A DNA stretch of 64,000 bases, taken from contig JAVTVJ010001329.1 in NCBI GenBank assembly GCA_034509425.1, forward strand, positions 372,001-436,000, written 5' to 3'. The translations under genes were made by a program, and so were the position numbers. Shown here piece by piece: positions 13,301 through 24,613 of this stretch. Position 1 is the stretch's first letter. The number at the start of each line of letters is the position of its first letter. The notes below the pieces were generated by a model. The model was not told where the DNA came from. It ran no database searches and saw only the letters and a list, made by a program, of their open reading frames with translations. The DNA comes from Eopsaltria australis (Eukaryota; Chordata; Aves; Passeriformes; Petroicidae).

Positions 13301-16300
13301 AGCTTCTGGGTATCTAGCTAAATCCTGAAGAAAGACCCTTTTTTTGCCTTTTTTTTTAGTTCATACTAGTTGGTCATTTCTTTTATAGCAATTTCTCATG
13401 TATTACATATCAAGTATGAGGTTTGTTTTTTGTGAGTCTAATACTCAGTAAAATGTCTCATTCTGGGTTAGTCAGTTTTAGTTTTTATTTTCTAGTTTTA
13501 AACTTCAGGAAACTTCTGATTTATGAAGACAGTGGAAATATTTTAATTTCTTTGAATTTTAGATAAAATATATATTGGAAACTTCTGCTACTTTAAAAAT
13601 AAGGTGATCAGTAGGAGTAAACAAATTCAAACAAATAATAGAGTTTATATGTATTTTTCTCAAAGCAAGTACCCAGAAGATTGAAATTCTTACATGAAAT
13701 GAATCTACTTGAGCTACCTTGATTCCTGAACTTTTTTGTTTGTTTGCAGTCAGAAAACTACATTAAAATGTTTGTAAGATTCCAAAGAAAACTGTTTTTG
13801 AAGTAGACTTTGCATAAATCGCTATGGTGTAAGTTTCAGAAATACCTTAAAGAAAGTATCATCACCTAGTTTTTGGGTTTCACTTACAGTTAGTGAAGCT
13901 GATAGAAGACTTTGAAATGGCTGCTGATTCAGACCTTGGTGCTTGTCCTGCAATCTCTGAAGCTGCTACAGTCACTGGTGCTGGTATGTGTCCAGTTAAC
14001 TGAAGGATAATAAATTTGCCATGGAATATGCATCTTAAATAACTTCTAGTTACCAGGGATGTTTAATGCAATCCCTAAAGGTGTTACTGGAATATAAACC
14101 AAAAATACTGGAGAAGGAAATAAAATGAAAGGTAGCAAATCTGAATATTGAGTTATAATAGCTACTGATTTTATCAAAATCAGCTTAAGTGTTTACTAGA
14201 GCAGATGTATTGAATTATTTATTGTTTATTTAATAAATAACTATGTAGTGCCTACTTAGAGCTACCGTACTGTGCCAAGAACATTGTCTAATCTACTTAT
14301 GGAGTTAATACAAAGCCAAGTGGTGGAACCAAATCATGGCTATATCTGTGTTCATACGTAAGACGATATTTAGGATGTCCTTCAGGCTCACACAGGGCAG
14401 CTCCTGGTCCAGTCATTCTCTTTGTGTGTGCTGGACTGGTTCACACAGCACAGCCCTGGAAGTGCCCTTCCATAGGGAGGCACAGCTGATCCAGGTCCAG
14501 GCTGTTGTAGGTGACAGATAAACTAAAAATGCCACTAACCAACATATATGAGTGATAGTTTCTGCATTGTGAGGCTTCTCCATTGGTCTAGACTAAGTAC
14601 AATATTATTTTATTTTCACAGAATCAGAACATCATTTGACAGGCTTGATTTTTGAAGATGTAGATTATCAAAAAGAGAGCTTAGACTTGGAATATCCTAT
14701 ACCCAGCTCTACTAAAGTGGATGTACACTCTCCTGCCTCTGCAGTCTTGGCTTGTAACTCTCCCAGTGGCCTGGAGTCACGTTCTGGTACAATCTTTATT
14801 GTGTATTTTCCCCCTTTGCCTCTTTTAAAAATAAGCAAACCTTTTATTCATGATGTAATACTTTCATGGATGTTACACAGAATGTTATGTAATGCTCATG
14901 AGCTCATTAAAGTCAGGCATGAGTCTTTCTAGATTTCATTATTTAGAATGGCTTCATTGATGTGCTCTGATAATGAGTTTGTTACATGACAGAACAGCAT
15001 CACTAAGCCTTGGAAACAGTTCTACAGTGAATCATACTTGCACTCAAATTCAGTTATTGAAACAAAAATAATCAACGTTGGGTCTGTTTCTGAAACTCGT
15101 CACTGTGCTGATTTGTACTTATTTAGCGAAGTGAATATAAATGAGTATGGTATCACAGAACCCTCAAAGCTTCCTCCAAAAGCTGTCTTGATCATCTCTG
15201 TCATCTACCTATGTCTAAAGGAGACATCTCTGTTAAATCCAGCCTACATCAGCAAAATCAATTGGTTTATTTCACTGTACAGTAACTACTGTCTGTGTCC
15301 TAAAAGATTGTTTTATGAGGTCTAGTAATTTTGAAAACTGAGGGTAAATTGATTTTTGCAATTATGAAGACTGCAGTAGCACTAAAAGGAGGAGGAAAAA
15401 TGATTCTGAAGCAACCTGTTGCCTGAGTTAAAAATGCAGTTGTATTATTTTCTCTGCATATTGCCTGCATTGCTTGCAGTCAGGCTCCCAAAGTGATCCA
15501 TGCTTTGTACATGTGAACGTGCATTTGAGAGTCACATTTACTGTAATCTGTCTTAAAAGGTGCTAAAACATGGTTCCTGTGTCTGGATACAGCACAAGTG
15601 AATCTCAAGTAGCACACACTCCCAGTTAAAATTTAAAAGCAGTAATAGAGTTTTATAAGTATGAACTTGTTATTTATAAGCTAAGAAAACTCTAGATAAT
15701 GCTAAGTTAAAACTATAATTTTTTGAGATGGAGAGATTAGTTTAGGAGAGGAAGTTGTGCTCTTCCTTCCAAGACAACCATACTGCTCTTCAGTTGCATC
15801 TTCTGAATTCCAAGCTTCTTCTGTGTGCCTGGATTCCTCAAGTAAGTGTCAATCATTACTTTTCTGTGAAACACTGTATAATTAATTGGAACAGATAATT
15901 TCCAGTTAGTTGGACGTGGCAGAAAACCGTCAACAGTAATGATATCTTCCTAGTAAATCTATCCACAAAAGCCAGGAAATGTTAATTAATGCTCTCTGGA
16001 GCCTCTGTGCTCACCTGGCAGTCAATGACATGTTGTCTCACAGGCTTTTAAGCTTATGTACAGTATGACTTTATTTTTAATGTCAACATACTGAGGTTGA
16101 TGTGTTTCTGCATTTTATCCTACAGGCTGTTTAACATATGTGTGATTAATTTGTGCAAAGATACTATTAACAAGGATTGTAACAAGGATTGTTTCTGTTT
16201 CAGGCTCTCACGAGTGCAGAGATCTATGTGCTGGGTATGTATTTTGAGACTGGTTTTATTGAAAGTTTGCCAAAAAGGTGACTGTCAGGGTGGAATCATC

Positions 16301-19300
16301 ACTTTTTAAAAATCAAGGCATTTATTTTCAAACTGAATAAAAGCCCTTTTGTTAGCTATTTTCAGGCATTTTCTCTGATTTTGGTAGTGCCTGTTAGATT
16401 TACTTCATACAACAACTGCAGAAGCATTCAAAGCTCTGTTCTAGTTACATTTATTAGAGCTGTTAATGTAGATGGTGCTCTTGTCTGTGTGCATTTGTTA
16501 TTTCTCCTATTTGCAAACCACTTTTTCAGCAAAGTACATTCAACTGACTGCTGATGGTAGTTGCCTATAAAGGCCAGCTATCACCAGAAGGTTTTTAAAA
16601 TATTACTGTGTGAAAAGTGTAAAGCAACAGACTGAAGATTTCAAAACTGGAAAGAGCCTATGCATTAAATAAAATGATCTGACATACATATTTTATTTTT
16701 ACTGGTTTCCTTTCTTCCTGGTCATTCTGCTCCATCACCCATCTCTATTGTTTTTCTTGAACCATAGCAGTAAACTGAATGGTTTATCTTATTTTTCAAG
16801 TATTTTAAGCGGAACTGGTTGTTGTGACTGAAGATTAGTGAAGGTGAAGTATGGGTGAGAGGCAACAAACTTTAGCAGACAGTGATATCTTGTAGTCCAA
16901 AATCTTGAGATTTGTTTTTTACTGGGAGCAACTGATTAAAAGAGATGAAAGAAATGGGGAGAATTTTGGTGAAGCTGTGCTCTCACTGACACTGATTCTT
17001 GCTCAGAAAGTCATTGAGATTTGGGTGCCATTGAAACTAGTAGCACCCCATAACCTTATCTCCTCATGGTCAGCAATACAAACCCTAAGGGTGCTCCTGG
17101 CTGCCAGGCTCAGCCTCCTGTGGGCCAGCCATGTTCACACACCCCAGTGGAGCTCAAGCATTTCAGCTCTGGATGGTCCCTCTGATGTAAGTCAGAGCTT
17201 GCTCCTTCTGTCCTGTCCAAAGTTGACTCGAGTGTACTAACCCAGTGGAGATGTGGGGAAAGAATACTCAGTCCAAAGGCTTTAACCTGGATATTGTCAT
17301 TTTAAGTATAAAAAGAAATGGGTTTAGCTTGTTGTTCTTACAGGAATGTTCTACATTAATTTAGTAACAGCTTTTTTCCTCTACCTATCATGAAGCTCTT
17401 TAGAAGATCCCCTGCAGGTTACTGGTCTGAGTGATGTTAATGGCGTTATGAACAATCGTGTGGTAGAAAGTGACACCTCTCTGCTGGAGCTGGGCTTTGT
17501 AAGAACACAGCCTAAGAAAATCTCCAGGTAATAGTGTGGCTGGTCTTTGTTGTGTGTTGGTTAAATAATTTTAACCCTGGTTATTCTCATAGCTCACACT
17601 CTGTAAACAGTGGAAGCAAGTATGTGGTTTGCTGTTAATCGAACTAGTATTAGAAATTTTAATCAGCACAAATCTACTGGCCATTATTTTCAATTGTACT
17701 AATTGTTTTCTGGTATCCTGGTTTTGAAATTCTTTCCTTCCTATTTGCTTATTTCTTCTTCTGCTGGGTATAGGCTGGAGCACATCTCTTTTTATACAGC
17801 AAATTCAGTTCAGACCTTCAGGTCCTCTAAAGCAATTCTGAAAGATGGAACAGAGATTTCCTACCAGTGGCTCGGCAGCTTCAGAAACTTCCAGGCCCAG
17901 ATTCCAGCTTGTTATGCTCCTCTCACTGCTGGAGGCTTCTACACCTTCCTGACTATTAGTTATAAAATCAGATGTGTTCTTTCCTGAGACAGGTCAAAGT
18001 GTCAGCTGTTTCCTACTCCAGTTTGTGGTATCAGCTGCTGACAAGGCAAAACAATACAGCTCTTCAGGTCACCAGTCTGCTGCATTGGTGACACAGCTCC
18101 CACCAGTTTAAGCTCTAGTTCTATTGTCTGAATGTAGCTGACAGGTAGGATACGTCTTGGAAATTATTTGTTTACCAGGATTTTATCTAGCAAAATTTTG
18201 CAGAAGAAAATTTCCCCTCTTGTTCATTACTTGTGCTTCCAGCTGTGTGAGAATTTTAAAGGGTTTTCAATATTTTTGTTGTATCATGTAGTTGCCATTG
18301 TTTGCAATTTACAGGATGTGCTAGATTATTTCCTGTTTACATCTGCCCTCAGGGTTCTTGGTTCTGCTTCTGGGCATTCTCAAAGAACAGAAAAGGAGAG
18401 GAATGAGATACAAACATGGATGAAAAGAAAGCAAAAGGAAAGAATGAGAGAATATTTGAAGAAGCTGGATGAACAAAGACAGAAAGAACATCATCCATTC
18501 AACCTGGGAAAGAATGTGGTAATAATAACTGGTGTCTTGAAGATTAGCTGATACTTACTGTATAAGTGTTTATTCAGGTCACATAATGTAAAGGCTGAGA
18601 GGGATTTTTATTTTCTTGTTGTAATGTTGGGTTTTTACATGTGTAGTTTTATTTATGGAACTGGCCATAGTTGTGTCAGATAAGTAAAAACACCAGTGTT
18701 CTTCACAGACTGTAGTGGTGGCCGTTGCAAAGTAATGCAGGTGGCCTTGGCTGCAATGGATACAGCTGCAGCATTCCCCTATGGAAGATGTGTTTTCCAA
18801 GGAGTGATAGCTATAGCTGTTAAGATGTGCTCACACCTTATTTCATCTTCCCACATGCCTCCTGAAAACCCCCAGTGAATTTGAAAAGCAGAGTATGGAT
18901 GCCAGCATCCTTTCAGAACATGGCAGGATACTGAGGGCAGCTGTCACTGTCATCCACCCACACAGAGGTGCATCCACAAATCATAAAGGGTCAAAAAAGG
19001 TGCTGGAATGTGCCATATATGTCAAGTATTGTATGAAAATTTTTATTGAAGGCTGATTTCAATGAACAGTCCACTCTCAGAATTTTTCACATTTTAAATT
19101 TAATTAGTAAAAGCACATTTATGGCCTGGTCTGGAAATTTTCCTGTGCTGGAAATAATAGAAAATAAAAAAAAACATACAAAAGCAGTTCGGAAGAAATT
19201 TTCTAATTGGTTTTAACTCTCAAAATACGCTTTTGCCATCTGGATGCCTTCAGGACCTGAAAAGACCCTGCTGAGTCACAGGAAGCCCTGGGGTTATAGG

Positions 19301-22300
19301 AGATGAGATCTAATAGCACCAAATATATCCCTATTCTATCTACTTACTGAATTCAGGGTATGCTGTAAATACTTACAGGCTGAAGCTCTATTGGTTTTAA
19401 TTCACAAGCAGCAAATATGTAACATACACAAGTTCCCTGTTACTAAATAATTCAATTGTATTCACTTTCAGAAAGAGTGACAGAGCTATGCGAAATAAAG
19501 TATTTCCTCTGGTTTTAAACAGTGTTTCAGAAATGAGCTGGGATGCTCTTCTGTACATGTGTGGAGAAAAGTGATTCAAGAAAAATGAGTCCTGCTTCTC
19601 TCCCGTTCCTGTGCAGTCAGCCCATAAATGTACATTTGATGCTTTTGCTATGGGCTTTTCTTCTGAAATCATTAGTGAAGGGATTCTCAGCTTTCAGTGG
19701 ATGGTTTGGGTTTGGTTTGTATTGGATTTCTTTTTAAGAAGAGTTAAAGAATTCAAATTTTACTCTAGCAAACACAGGTCAAAGTGCAACCTTGCCCTGT
19801 TTTTTAAATTAGTTGTTAGCAACATCATTGATTTTTAGGAAACTGGAGATGGGGCCATTTGAAACTTTGAGCTTGGCTATGAGGACGTCTCCTTAGGAAT
19901 CTTAATAACTTAAGCATATGAGGTATGGAAGATGTAACTGCAGGATTTCAGTATATTTTTGGAGACTGGAAAGTTATAGAGACAATCTTACCTGAATTTC
20001 CTGGTAGGGCCATGTGCTTTCATATTGTTTTTCTTTCTGAAGAGTGTCTTAGACAGTAACTTTGAAGTCAGTTAAGTACATTTTGAGAGTGAGAGACTGG
20101 AATGAGACCACAGTGTATAATTAGTTCATGATCTTTATACTTTCTTACACAGCATCATAGTCCTAGTTCAAAGGATATTAGAATCTTCCAGAAGAAAAAA
20201 GAAGAAAAAGACAAGTAAGTTGCTATAAATATAACTTGAGATGTCCTTTTTTGTATATTAGTTTTCCAGTCCTGAGAAGGAGATAGAGATAGTTTTAACT
20301 GTACCGCCTACGAAACTTTATATATGAATGAAGTTTCAGAAGTATATATAATTCATGTTTGGTTTACCATTTAGGAAATCTTTTTTCATCCTTTGTCTGA
20401 ATTTGTCACTTTCCAAATATCGTTTCTTTTCTTTCCCCAACATTTACTCATTCATTCTGTCAAACCCTTTGGTAGGAAATGTTCTAACTTTTTGCTAATG
20501 ATCTTAAAAGGTTTAGTATGTTTTCCGTGAAATCCTGTAAAAAAATGTTTTTCATGTAGCCCTACAGGACTTGCAATCCAGCTGTGGTAAAATGAGTGAC
20601 AGCATGAGGTAATGTGTTATATTACCTCTCCACAGAGCCCTGTTGTCTGAGCACCACAGGATCAGAATATCACAGGCACTTTCCCTGATGAATGAAATGT
20701 TATCTGAAACAGTGGCATCACCAGCAAGTGATCACAGGACTTTGTCCAGCACAAGATCTCAAGCCTACAGAAGGAGGAACGTGGCATCCAGTAGAGGGTA
20801 ACACTCTAAGCATTAAACCTGCTCTGGTCTACTGGTGTCTTTACCACACTTGAAATTCTGTGGCACGTTTAGACAGGATTAGCTTGAGAGAAAAGTCATA
20901 TGCTGGAGAAATCAAAGATACAATTTGTCAGGACCAGAGGACTCTCAAGTCCCTGTTCCAGGCTTCTTAAAACCAGTACTGCAAATCTTGGAGGGAGCCT
21001 TTTGGAGCACTGAATAAGCCAACTCAGGAGTAACTTGAGCTGTAATCAATGTCCCAACCCATTCCACTCAACATCAATTCCTTTACAGAAAGGGTGGTTG
21101 AACACTGGAACAGGCTGCCCAGGGATGTGGTGGAGTCACCATCCCTGAAGGTGTGACTGGACATGGCATTTGGTGCCAGGGTCTAGTTGACAGAGCTGTA
21201 ATCCCATCAAAGGTTGATCATCTTGGAGATCCTTTGCAACCTTAATGATTCTGTGAGTTCTGCTGACTATAACCAGCAATGTAGACCTGAAGAGCATCTA
21301 ACAAACAAGCAAGAAGCAAATAAAAATTCTGCTGTGCAAACTCTAGACTTGCTCTCTTTCTTGCTAGTTGGTTCATTACTTAGGGTTTTACTTGTTCTTT
21401 CTTTAGCACTTTGCTTACTGCCTTTTGAGGAGGTCAGGGTATTATAAATTGATACATTTATGCAGTTTGATGGCATTAATGCTGCATGTGTTTATGTGTA
21501 ATCCAGGTGTATATTGCATTGTAGTTTTTCTTCTTATAAATACCATTTTATGCTTTTCAGACTAATAGGAGGAACTTTGTACTTCAGGTAATCTAGTAAT
21601 TTTAATATTTCTGCTTCTCTTTTTCAGTACAGTACCTTTTTTAGGTACAGTTCTGGGATACAGCATTAAACTGAATGTAGTCAGTGCTGTACAGAGCCTG
21701 CTGGTGGTGTCCAGGGGAGGTTTAAGTCAGGCTAGCCAGAATCAGACATGCTAAGGAACATCATGCAGGAATCCACCTTAGGAGTGGCAGGAACTACTAA
21801 CTAATAAGTTCTGTTGGACCTAAAGTGGCTCTCTGTAAAGCCAGTTTGGAGTGTCTTCACTGTGGTTGCAGCAGTTCTGATTCTGATGAGGCTTATTGGC
21901 CCCACAAGCAGTGTGTGTTGCTGATCCTCAGCTAAGTGGGCTGAATGTGATTTCTCTGGCTTTTATGTCTCTTCTGAATATGCCCTGTGAGATCTAAGTT
22001 GTGTGGAGGAATGGTACATGGTGCACAGTAGCAAGTGTTTGAGGTTTGTTGTGTTGTTTTTTTCTTTTTCTTGTTTGTAGAGGGCATCTGAACAGTCCTG
22101 TTGTGGCAGAAAGGAGCAGAATTGCTGCCAAATCTGGCTTTGGTCAAAAAGTACAACGTTTCACCCCAGCTCTCAGTTTAACACAGTCCAGGGGTAAGAA
22201 CAGAATTTTTTAAATGAAGGCACATACTGATGATCTTCAGGTGACTGATGGATTTTTGGGAGGGAGGAGCTTTGATATCTGTGTAAAAAATCAGATTTAT

Positions 22301-24613
22301 AATACTGGATGTTTCCTGTCCTGAGGCTTTTACAATTCTGCTGCCATTGAGCTGCTAAGTGAGGAGAGTTGCCTTTTCTTATCACTTCTCTTTAAATCCA
22401 AAGTAGCTTAAATTGCTATAGCAGGAGTACTGTGTAATCCAGGCAGTAAACTCGCAGGTGAAAATTTCTAAGCATCTTTGAGTATATTTGATCTGCATTT
22501 AGAAATGGAAATGCTTACTTTGTCCTTCCAGGAAATGCCTGTATGCTCCTTCAGAAAAGTACCTCCAGAAGAAGACTGAGAAATGCTACAAACAGTACTG
22601 TTAATTCTAGACACTGTAAGTTATACAGAACAATGACATAATGACAACAATGCTACATAGTACGGGCAGCAAATAAGATGCAGATAAAGCATTTGTTTAG
22701 AAGAACAAAACTCATAGTTTTCTCCCCACTTTAAAATCCTTTCAATTAAAAACTTGTGAAATATTTCAATAACCCCTATTTACCTTCTGAATAGTTTTAG
22801 CCAGACAACAGTTTCAAAACTGATGAAATAAGTGCGCTAGATTTTAGTGAATTCCTGAAATGCATGTTATGAAATCACAAGGGACAGAGGCTTTGAGTCT
22901 TATGTTTCAATTCAAACCCACAGAGAGAAAGTTAATTAGCAGACCAGGACACAAGAATTATGCCATTCCCTTACCTTTCCATGCTGCTTACTCTCTGAGC
23001 TCTTTAAAATAGGAGTTGTCTTTGTTATCCCTCTGTACAATATCCATTTAAGATATTTTGTCATAATGGAGAAATTTGACTAAGCTTAACAATAAAAGCC
23101 CCTTTGGATTTTAGTGGTACTTTTCCCCATGCTTATGTTTGTAGACCTGGATCTACAAAAGATTGCTTGTAATCAAATTCTTTAGCAGATATAGTACTTG
23201 TTAACAGCAGCAGAATTTCTGATCAAAGAATGAAGAGAGAATCAGACTGAGACTCAGGAAATACTGTGGTGGATTCTATTCTGCCTTACTCCAGAATTAT
23301 ACTATTGGCACAATTTGGACAGTCAAAAGTCAATGTATTTGAGTTGGCAGTGCAGGAAATTGAGAGAAGCAAGAAAAAGCAGAAAGGCACTTTTCCTGAA
23401 TCACATCTACTCCTGTGGAAAGTCATTTTTCTCGGTTCCATATATTCACTTTTTAAACTCTATATTCAAGTTGATCTTTCTCTGTTTTCCTGGCACTTTC
23501 TTGTATCTGTTTTTCCAGTATATCACATCACTGCTAAGGGTTTCATTAAGGTTCCATGTCTTCTAAAGAGGCACAAATTCTGAATTTATTCTGTTTAGTC
23601 CCCTGCCAAATAATGAAGCACTGTGCTTTTTTGGGGGGCTGCACTCCAGAACCTGGATGCTGCAGGCACCATGCACAGTCCTGTTCCACTTGATGTTCTG
23701 CCCTGGGGAGGAAGTTCAGAGCATGAGGTTGGAAGGAACCAGCAGCCTTTTCCCACCATAACCCCACATCAGTTCTAGATAACAGGGCTTGCTGTTTTCA
23801 CATGGATTTACACACAGCTTCAGTTCTTAGAACATGGAGCTTCTATTCTTGAAGGAGCTTCATGAGATTGAGACAAAAAGTGCAAGAAGTGTTACAGTGC
23901 TATGGCTGGCCTTTTTTCTCCTCAGCTGCTGAGTGCAGAGTCAGCAGAAGCTCAGCACAAAAGCCTCCTCAAGTTGCCGCTGCAGTTCAGACAGAAGGTG
24001 TTGATCTTGACAGTGATCGAGATGTAGTGAGTCCCTGGACTGTGCCTGATGACATCCAAAGAATACTTCAAGATACCCATGACTCCATATTCCAGGTAGA
24101 GGACCTACTTATTCTATAAACTATTTGATACTTTCCATTTAACACTTTGTTTACTTTTGCTTATTTAAAATGTGGTTCTCTATTCAAAATGTGAGTGAAA
24201 TAGATACAGAGGGACATAAATGATGGGGCTTCAGCAGAACTTTGTTTTTTTACAAGCAAAGTAATTCTTGTGAGCCTTGAAGTTGAATGTTCTTTCTGAC
24301 AACTGTATAGGCACGGACACCAGTGGGAGGGCATAAACAGGAAAATAGATTGTATTTGTTGCAGAATAGTGAGACACATAACTTGATTTGGGCATGTTTT
24401 AAAAGAGCGGGATCATTTCTGCTGTCCATGAATGATGCACAGTGATCAGTTCTTTTTCTCTTCCCCCAACAGAGCTCTGCAGTGCCTGGCACAAGTTTCT
24501 CTCCTCTGGGCAGTATCAACGCTGAGAGTGTTTCTGAAAGCACAGGGAGCATCCTCAGCAAGCTGGACTGGAATGCAGTTGAGGCTATGATAGCAGATGT
24601 GGAAGACAAGTGA
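1273..24613 (+). CDS. CPLANE1: CPLANE1 (C5orf42) 3' part, 25 coding exons
   Basis: Ciliogenesis and planar polarity effector complex subunit 1. It is a large scaffold that works with INTU, FUZ and WDPCP at the ciliary base to help recruit IFT-A, and it is the Joubert syndrome 17 gene in humans (family knowledge). What is seen: 25 exons whose splice phases chain without a break from 1273 to a TGA at 24611-24613, giving 3783 nt. The product segment is low-complexity and Ser/Gln/Glu/Lys-rich with no enzyme motif, as expected for this protein's long C-terminal region. The last residues read [20 protein letters not shown] then K. The call rests on recognition of the C-terminal sequence and on the convergent NIPBL neighbour. 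The human protein is about 3200 residues, so the first half or more lies upstream of the window. Two introns appear to start with GC instead of GT. Confidence 0.85.
2228..2296 (+). CDS. CPLANE1: CPLANE1 exon 2 of window
   Basis: It reads [20 protein letters not shown]. It has a T-rich acceptor ending TTTGTAG and a GTAAGA donor. It enters and leaves in phase 2, which matches both neighbours. Confidence 0.75.
3802..3994 (+). CDS. CPLANE1: CPLANE1 exon 3 of window
   Basis: A Ser-rich start ([20 protein letters not shown]) is followed by a charged stretch and [16 protein letters not shown], which looks helical. The acceptor is TTTCTTAAG and the donor GTGAGA. It runs from phase 2 to phase 0. Confidence 0.8.
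4589..4846 (+). CDS. CPLANE1: CPLANE1 exon 4 of window
   Basis: It is Gln/Met-rich at the start ([17 protein letters not shown]), then Ser/Pro-rich, ending SNNGQIK. The acceptor is GTATTCAG. The donor GTAGGT at 4847 is chosen over GTGATT at 4851 because of its better consensus. Both ends are phase 0. Confidence 0.8.
5019..5762 (+). CDS. CPLANE1: CPLANE1 exon 5 of window, largest exon
   Basis: This is a 744-nt, 248-codon exon, open throughout and phase 0 at both ends. It begins [17 protein letters not shown] and ends [11 protein letters not shown] before a GTATTG donor. Composition is Pro/Ser/His-rich with charged runs and no recognised domain, consistent with an intrinsically disordered stretch of the protein. 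Confidence 0.85.
6620..6786 (+). CDS. CPLANE1: CPLANE1 exon 6 of window, probable GC donor
   Basis: It reads [20 protein letters not shown] and ends VQSNRK. The acceptor is CCCTCTTAG. No good GT donor follows. AAAAAG|GCAAGC at 6787 is a strong GC-type donor and leaves phase 2, as the next exon needs. A weaker GTGGAA at 6805 would also keep phase and add six residues. Confidence 0.72.
7537..7632. repeat. Imperfect tandem duplication of about 46 bp
   Basis: Two neighbouring copies share AAGCTACAG..GCTGA/ACTGA and TAATCTACTTGTCA, at 7537-7582 and 7583-7632, in the CPLANE1 intron between exons 6 and 7. Confidence 0.6.
8010..8139 (+). CDS. CPLANE1: CPLANE1 exon 7 of window
   Basis: It opens with a very basic stretch ([17 protein letters not shown]), then reads [20 protein letters not shown]. 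The acceptor is GTTGACAG and the donor GTACAG. It runs from phase 2 to phase 0. The basic run resembles a nuclear localisation signal, but it may only be a charged linker. Confidence 0.8.
9060..9114 (+). CDS. CPLANE1: CPLANE1 exon 8 of window, GC donor
   Basis: This is a short 55-nt exon reading [18 protein letters not shown]. The acceptor is TTATATTAG. The donor must sit at ATGG|GCAAGT (9115), because exon 9 is open only if exon 8 ends in phase 1. The nearby GT at 9119 gives phase 2 and a frame closed by a stop in exon 9. Confidence 0.72.
10187..10291 (+). CDS. CPLANE1: CPLANE1 exon 9 of window
   Basis: It reads [20 protein letters not shown] and ends DASTNTSI. The acceptor is CATTTTAG and the donor GTAAGT. 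It is phase 1 at both ends. The other two frames are closed. Confidence 0.8.
10773..10865 (+). CDS. CPLANE1: CPLANE1 exon 10 of window
   Basis: It reads [20 protein letters not shown] and ends SLPAS. The acceptor is CAATCAAG and the donor GTGTGA. Both ends are phase 1. Confidence 0.75.
11512..11624 (+). CDS. CPLANE1: CPLANE1 exon 11 of window
   Basis: It reads [20 protein letters not shown] and ends LPDAPDL. The acceptor is CCTTGTAG and the donor GTTAGT. It runs from phase 1 to phase 0. Confidence 0.78.
11878..12076 (+). CDS. CPLANE1: CPLANE1 exon 12 of window
   Basis: It reads [20 protein letters not shown], is acidic, and ends PPEALQKQ. The acceptor is TTGTTTAG and the donor GTAAAC. It runs from phase 0 to phase 1. 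Confidence 0.82.
12346..12551 (+). CDS. CPLANE1: CPLANE1 exon 13 of window
   Basis: It is Lys/Asp-rich at the start, then reads [20 protein letters not shown], a predicted helix or coiled-coil segment that continues into exon 14. The acceptor follows a long T tract, and the donor is GTGAGT. It runs from phase 1 to phase 0. Confidence 0.83.
12670..12772. repeat. AT-rich (TA)n-like tract
   Basis: An interrupted TATATA/TTATA tract in a CPLANE1 intron. It is low complexity only. Confidence 0.7.
13068..13122 (+). repeat. CR1 LINE 3' tip
   Basis: A short terminal piece ending TATTCTATGATTCACAG, preceded by GATCTTGTAGGCCTCTTCTA, lies in a CPLANE1 intron. Confidence 0.6.
13890..13983 (+). CDS. CPLANE1: CPLANE1 exon 14 of window
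   Basis: It reads [20 protein letters not shown] and ends AATVTGA. It continues the helix of exon 13. The acceptor is CACTTACAG and the donor GTATGT. It runs from phase 0 to phase 1. Confidence 0.8.
14622..14786 (+). CDS. CPLANE1: CPLANE1 exon 15 of window
   Basis: It reads [20 protein letters not shown] and ends PSGLESRS. The acceptor is TTTTCACAG and the donor GTACAA. Both ends are phase 1. Confidence 0.8.
15794..15841 (+). CDS. CPLANE1: CPLANE1 exon 16 of window (48 nt)
   Basis: It reads [15 protein letters not shown]. The acceptor is GCTCTTCAG, and the donor GTAAGT is strong. It is phase 1 on both sides, so skipping it would keep the frame. The call rests on phase and splice sites only. 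Confidence 0.62.
16204..16234 (+). CDS. CPLANE1: CPLANE1 exon 17 of window, 31-nt microexon
   Basis: This 31-nt exon reads SHECRDLCA. The acceptor is CTGTTTCAG and the donor GTATGT. It changes phase 1 to phase 2, which exon 18 requires, so skipping it would shift the frame. Confidence 0.68.
17396..17527 (+). CDS. CPLANE1: CPLANE1 exon 18 of window
   Basis: It reads [20 protein letters not shown] and ends RTQPKKIS. The acceptor is CATGAAG after a pyrimidine tract, and the donor is GTAATA. Both ends are phase 2. Confidence 0.8.
18353..18518 (+). CDS. CPLANE1: CPLANE1 exon 19 of window
   Basis: It has a strongly charged helical stretch: [20 protein letters not shown], then [20 protein letters not shown]. 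The acceptor CCCTCAG is chosen because the upstream TTTACAG would read into a TAG. The donor is GTAATA. It runs from phase 2 to phase 0. Confidence 0.83.
18519..20152. other. CPLANE1 intron, nothing recognised
   Basis: This 1.6-kb intron between exons 19 and 20 has no repeat or conserved frame that I recognise. Introns at 6787-8009, 8140-9059, 9115-10186, 14787-15793, 16235-17395 and 22616-23925 are likewise unremarkable apart from listed repeats. Confidence 0.5.
20153..20214 (+). CDS. CPLANE1: CPLANE1 exon 20 of window
   Basis: It reads [20 protein letters not shown]. The acceptor is CTTACACAG and the donor GTAAGT. It runs from phase 0 to phase 2 and continues the basic/acidic helix. Confidence 0.78.
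20636..20797 (+). CDS. CPLANE1: CPLANE1 exon 21 of window
   Basis: It reads [20 protein letters not shown], then Ser/Arg-rich. The acceptor is CTCCACAG and the donor GTAACA. Both ends are phase 2. The sequence is typical of the conserved C-terminal part of CPLANE1. Confidence 0.82.
21080..21255 (+). repeat. CR1 LINE 3' end
   Basis: It has AGAAAGGGTGGTTGAACACT, GGAACAGGCTGCCCAGGGAT and a terminal AATGATTCTGTGAG. It lies in the CPLANE1 intron before exon 22. Confidence 0.8.
22081..22193 (+). CDS. CPLANE1: CPLANE1 exon 22 of window
   Basis: It reads [20 protein letters not shown] and ends PALSLTQSR. The acceptor is TTTGTAG after a long T tract, and the donor is GTAAGA. It runs from phase 2 to phase 1. 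Confidence 0.8.
22532..22615 (+). CDS. CPLANE1: CPLANE1 exon 23 of window
   Basis: It reads [20 protein letters not shown] and ends TVNSRH. The acceptor is CTTCCAG and the donor GTAAGT. Both ends are phase 1. Confidence 0.76.
23926..24095 (+). CDS. CPLANE1: CPLANE1 exon 24 of window
   Basis: It ends [20 protein letters not shown], a conserved-looking amphipathic segment. The acceptor is CTCCTCAG and the donor GTAGAG. It runs from phase 1 to phase 0. Confidence 0.84.
24473..24613 (+). CDS. CPLANE1: CPLANE1 last coding exon with stop
   Basis: It reads [20 protein letters not shown] and ends MIADVEDK followed by TGA at 24611-24613. The acceptor is CCCAACAG. This Ser-rich ending with a short [14 protein letters not shown] helix is what identified the gene. 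Confidence 0.87.
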   Translation, partial: SSAVPGTSFSPLGSINAESVSESTGSILSKLDWNAVEAMIADVEDK

